Source of the DNA: Chloroflexota bacterium
GTDB taxonomy: Bacteria; Chloroflexota; Dehalococcoidia; Lucifugimonadales; UBA826
Assembly: GCA_002708065.1 (NCBI GenBank)
Contig: PAOO01000031.1
Location: 26,675 to 33,938 of the forward strand
Length of the DNA: 7,264 bases
Direction of reading: 5' to 3'
Shown here piece after piece: positions 6,182-7,264 of this stretch. Each line of letters starts with the position of its first letter. Position 1 is the stretch's first letter. The notes under the pieces were generated by a model. The model was not told the origin of the DNA. It was given only the letters and a program-made list of their open reading frames with translations, and did not search any database. The position numbers and the translations under genes are program-made.

Positions 6182-7219
6182 TTATTCTGTTAACTTCCCT
6201 TCCCTAAAGCTCTTTATGAAGTTCATGCAGAACTCGTCTTCACCCAAAAGCATGTTCTTTGCAATCTTCACTCTTTCTGAATTCATATCGAGTGACATCA
6301 CCCTTTCTATTCGACTCTCAACAGGGTTCACAATACCCGAATTTGTTCCAGCCTCCATGGCGAGGCGTATAAAAGTGTCATTTATCAGACTCCTGGCTGG
6401 CAGGCCAAAAGAAACATTACTTAATCCACCCGAAATTCTCACTTCATTCCCAAATTCCTTTCTCATAAGCTGAACTGATGAGAGGTAGTGATTACCGAAG
6501 GTCTGATCTACGGCTATTGGAAATAAAAGAGGATCAACATGAATCCTTTTCTTAGCGATTTTTCTGGATTCACAGTGATTTAACATCAGTTGTGCGTTGT
6601 GAACTCTCTCAAATTCATCTGAAGGCATGTTACTTGATCCAGCTGCTGTCACAATTACGTGAGTTTCGTGCTCTGCAACCAAATCGAGGACTTCTACTCT
6701 TTCAAAAGACGCAGAATTAACCAGAGGTGGCCCTTGTGGTTGGCCTCTAGCCGAATATTCTTCCAAACCCGCTTTCAGAATGTCTGAACTCGATGAATCA
6801 ATACTTGGAGGAACGCTCGCCACAGCGCTGTAGAATCCCACAAGCCACGTCATAGCTCGCTTTTGAACCTCTAATTCATAAGATAGCTCGTCGACGTTCA
6901 AGTCAAGAAAGTCGCTGCCACAACCTTCTTGACGTTTAATTTCTGCCAAAATGTAATCCTCCCCCTCTCTTTGGTCATCAACAATCTCAGACATCCCCTT
7001 TCGTACCGCCACCATGAAGTGTTTTACTCTGCCTTCTTGATAAACTTGGGTTTCCTTGAAGTGGTCAGGGATTGTCATGAAAGATTCATCACCGGAAAAG
7101 CCTCGATATAAAATAGCTTCAGCCCCGTCTTTATTTTTCCCAATACGGCGCCCATTTCTCATCAACACGCGTGTGGTATGAATGTTTTCGCCTATGATTG
7201 TGAAATCACTCGATGACAT
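6182..7219 (-). CDS. Pterin-binding methyltransferase, AcsE/MetH-like methyltetrahydrofolate:corrinoid methyltransferase family
   Basis: This 345-residue protein has the pterin-binding TIM-barrel of the dihydropteroate synthase/MetH/AcsE superfamily. Such enzymes carry methyl groups between tetrahydrofolate and a corrinoid protein in the cytoplasm. The barrel landmarks are present in order: IIGENIH (8-14), FLDLNVDE (104-111), PSIDSSSS (138-145), LVNSASFER (166-174), VIVTAAG (188-194), HVDPLLFP (227-234), GGLSNVSFGLPAR (264-276) and the C-terminal FCMNFIKSFREG (330-341). Asp106, Asp229 and Asn268 align with pterin-binding residues of the Moorella AcsE. The AcsE pterin asparagine after LDST is a serine here, as in MetH-like DSSK versions. 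Between IIGENIH and the first barrel helix lies an extra stretch of roughly 55-60 residues (about 20-78) not seen in AcsE, which explains the greater length. The start has AAGAGG seven bases upstream and an in-frame TAA six bases before the ATG. No corrinoid protein or reductive activator lies in the window. Family firm; exact methyl donor and acceptor unknown. Confidence 0.85.
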   Translation of the reverse strand: MSSSDFTIIGENIHTTRVLMRNGRRIGKNKDGAEAILYRGFSGDESFMTIPDHFKETQVYQEGRVKHFMVAVRKGMSEIVDDQREGEDYILAEIKRQEGCGSDFLDLNVDELSYELEVQKRAMTWLVGFYSAVASVPPSIDSSSSDILKAGLEEYSARGQPQGPPLVNSASFERVEVLDLVAEHETHVIVTAAGSSNMPSDEFERVHNAQLMLNHCESRKIAKKRIHVDPLLFPIAVDQTFGNHYLSSVQLMRKEFGNEVRISGGLSNVSFGLPARSLINDTFIRLAMEAGTNSGIVNPVESRIERVMSLDMNSERVKIAKNMLLGEDEFCMNFIKSFREGKLTE

Positions 7220-7264
7220 TTTTTAACCTCTTGTGAACTGAATGTTTAGACTTCTGTAAACTGA
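7220..7264 (-). other. Upstream leader of the methyltransferase, possibly including the end of another gene
   Basis: These 45 bases hold the AAGAGG ribosome binding site (7232-7227). Two of the three minus-strand frames entering from the edge are closed by TAA in this stretch, for example one ending Gln-Phe-Thr-Glu-Val. So the 3' end of a preceding minus-strand gene could lie here, but too little is visible to decide. Confidence 0.3.

Noticed and set aside
6150..6188. Possible terminator hairpin after the methyltransferase (AATGTAC against GTATCATT)
   Set aside because: The stem is short, AT-rich, carries a bulge and has a 17-base loop, so it is not convincing as an intrinsic terminator.
7230..7264. 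Imperfect direct repeat CAGTTTAC / CAGTTCAC on the minus strand upstream of the methyltransferase
   Set aside because: Only eight bases with one mismatch, at the window edge; too short to call an operator.

Overview
The window is a bacterial chromosomal segment of moderate to slightly AT-leaning composition. It is densely packed, with short spacers and Shine-Dalgarno-like sites before every complete gene. I see no rRNA, tRNA, CRISPR array, IS element or integrase. The gene content is a CaiB-type CoA transferase, an enolase-superfamily dehydratase, a DUF1800/NHL/DUF1501 trio and an AcsE-like pterin methyltransferase. It recalls uncultivated, probably marine, Chloroflexota such as SAR202, which are known for expanded enolase-superfamily and CoA-transferase families. 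That placement is inference from gene content and not demonstrated.

Layout: positions 1-2381 are on the plus strand. They hold a 5'-truncated class III CoA transferase, a 140-base spacer, and a complete mandelate racemase/L-rhamnonate dehydratase-like enzyme. The spacer contains a translatable 23-codon remnant that resembles the N-terminus of a second, divergent enolase-superfamily enzyme. Positions 2385-7219 are on the minus strand. In transcription order they hold an AcsE-like methyltetrahydrofolate methyltransferase (7219-6182), a 122-base spacer with a possible promoter, a DUF1800 protein (6059-4608), a six-bladed NHL propeller protein (4582-3578) and a DUF1501 protein (3530-2385). The two blocks converge, with only three bases between their stop codons.

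How the genes may work together: the plus-strand pair looks like carboxylic-acid or sugar-acid catabolism, with dehydration of a hydroxy-acid and CoA transfer to an acid. The minus-strand trio is tightly spaced (25 and 47 bases) and probably one operon. DUF1800 and DUF1501 are well-known genomic partners of unknown biochemical role. Here an NHL propeller sits between them, and none of the three has an export signal, although many family members are Tat- or Sec-exported. The methyltransferase belongs to one-carbon metabolism; its corrinoid partner is not in view.

The most interesting items are the signal-less DUF1800-NHL-DUF1501 cassette, the enolase-superfamily remnant in the 1057-1196 spacer, and the extra N-terminal segment of the methyltransferase.
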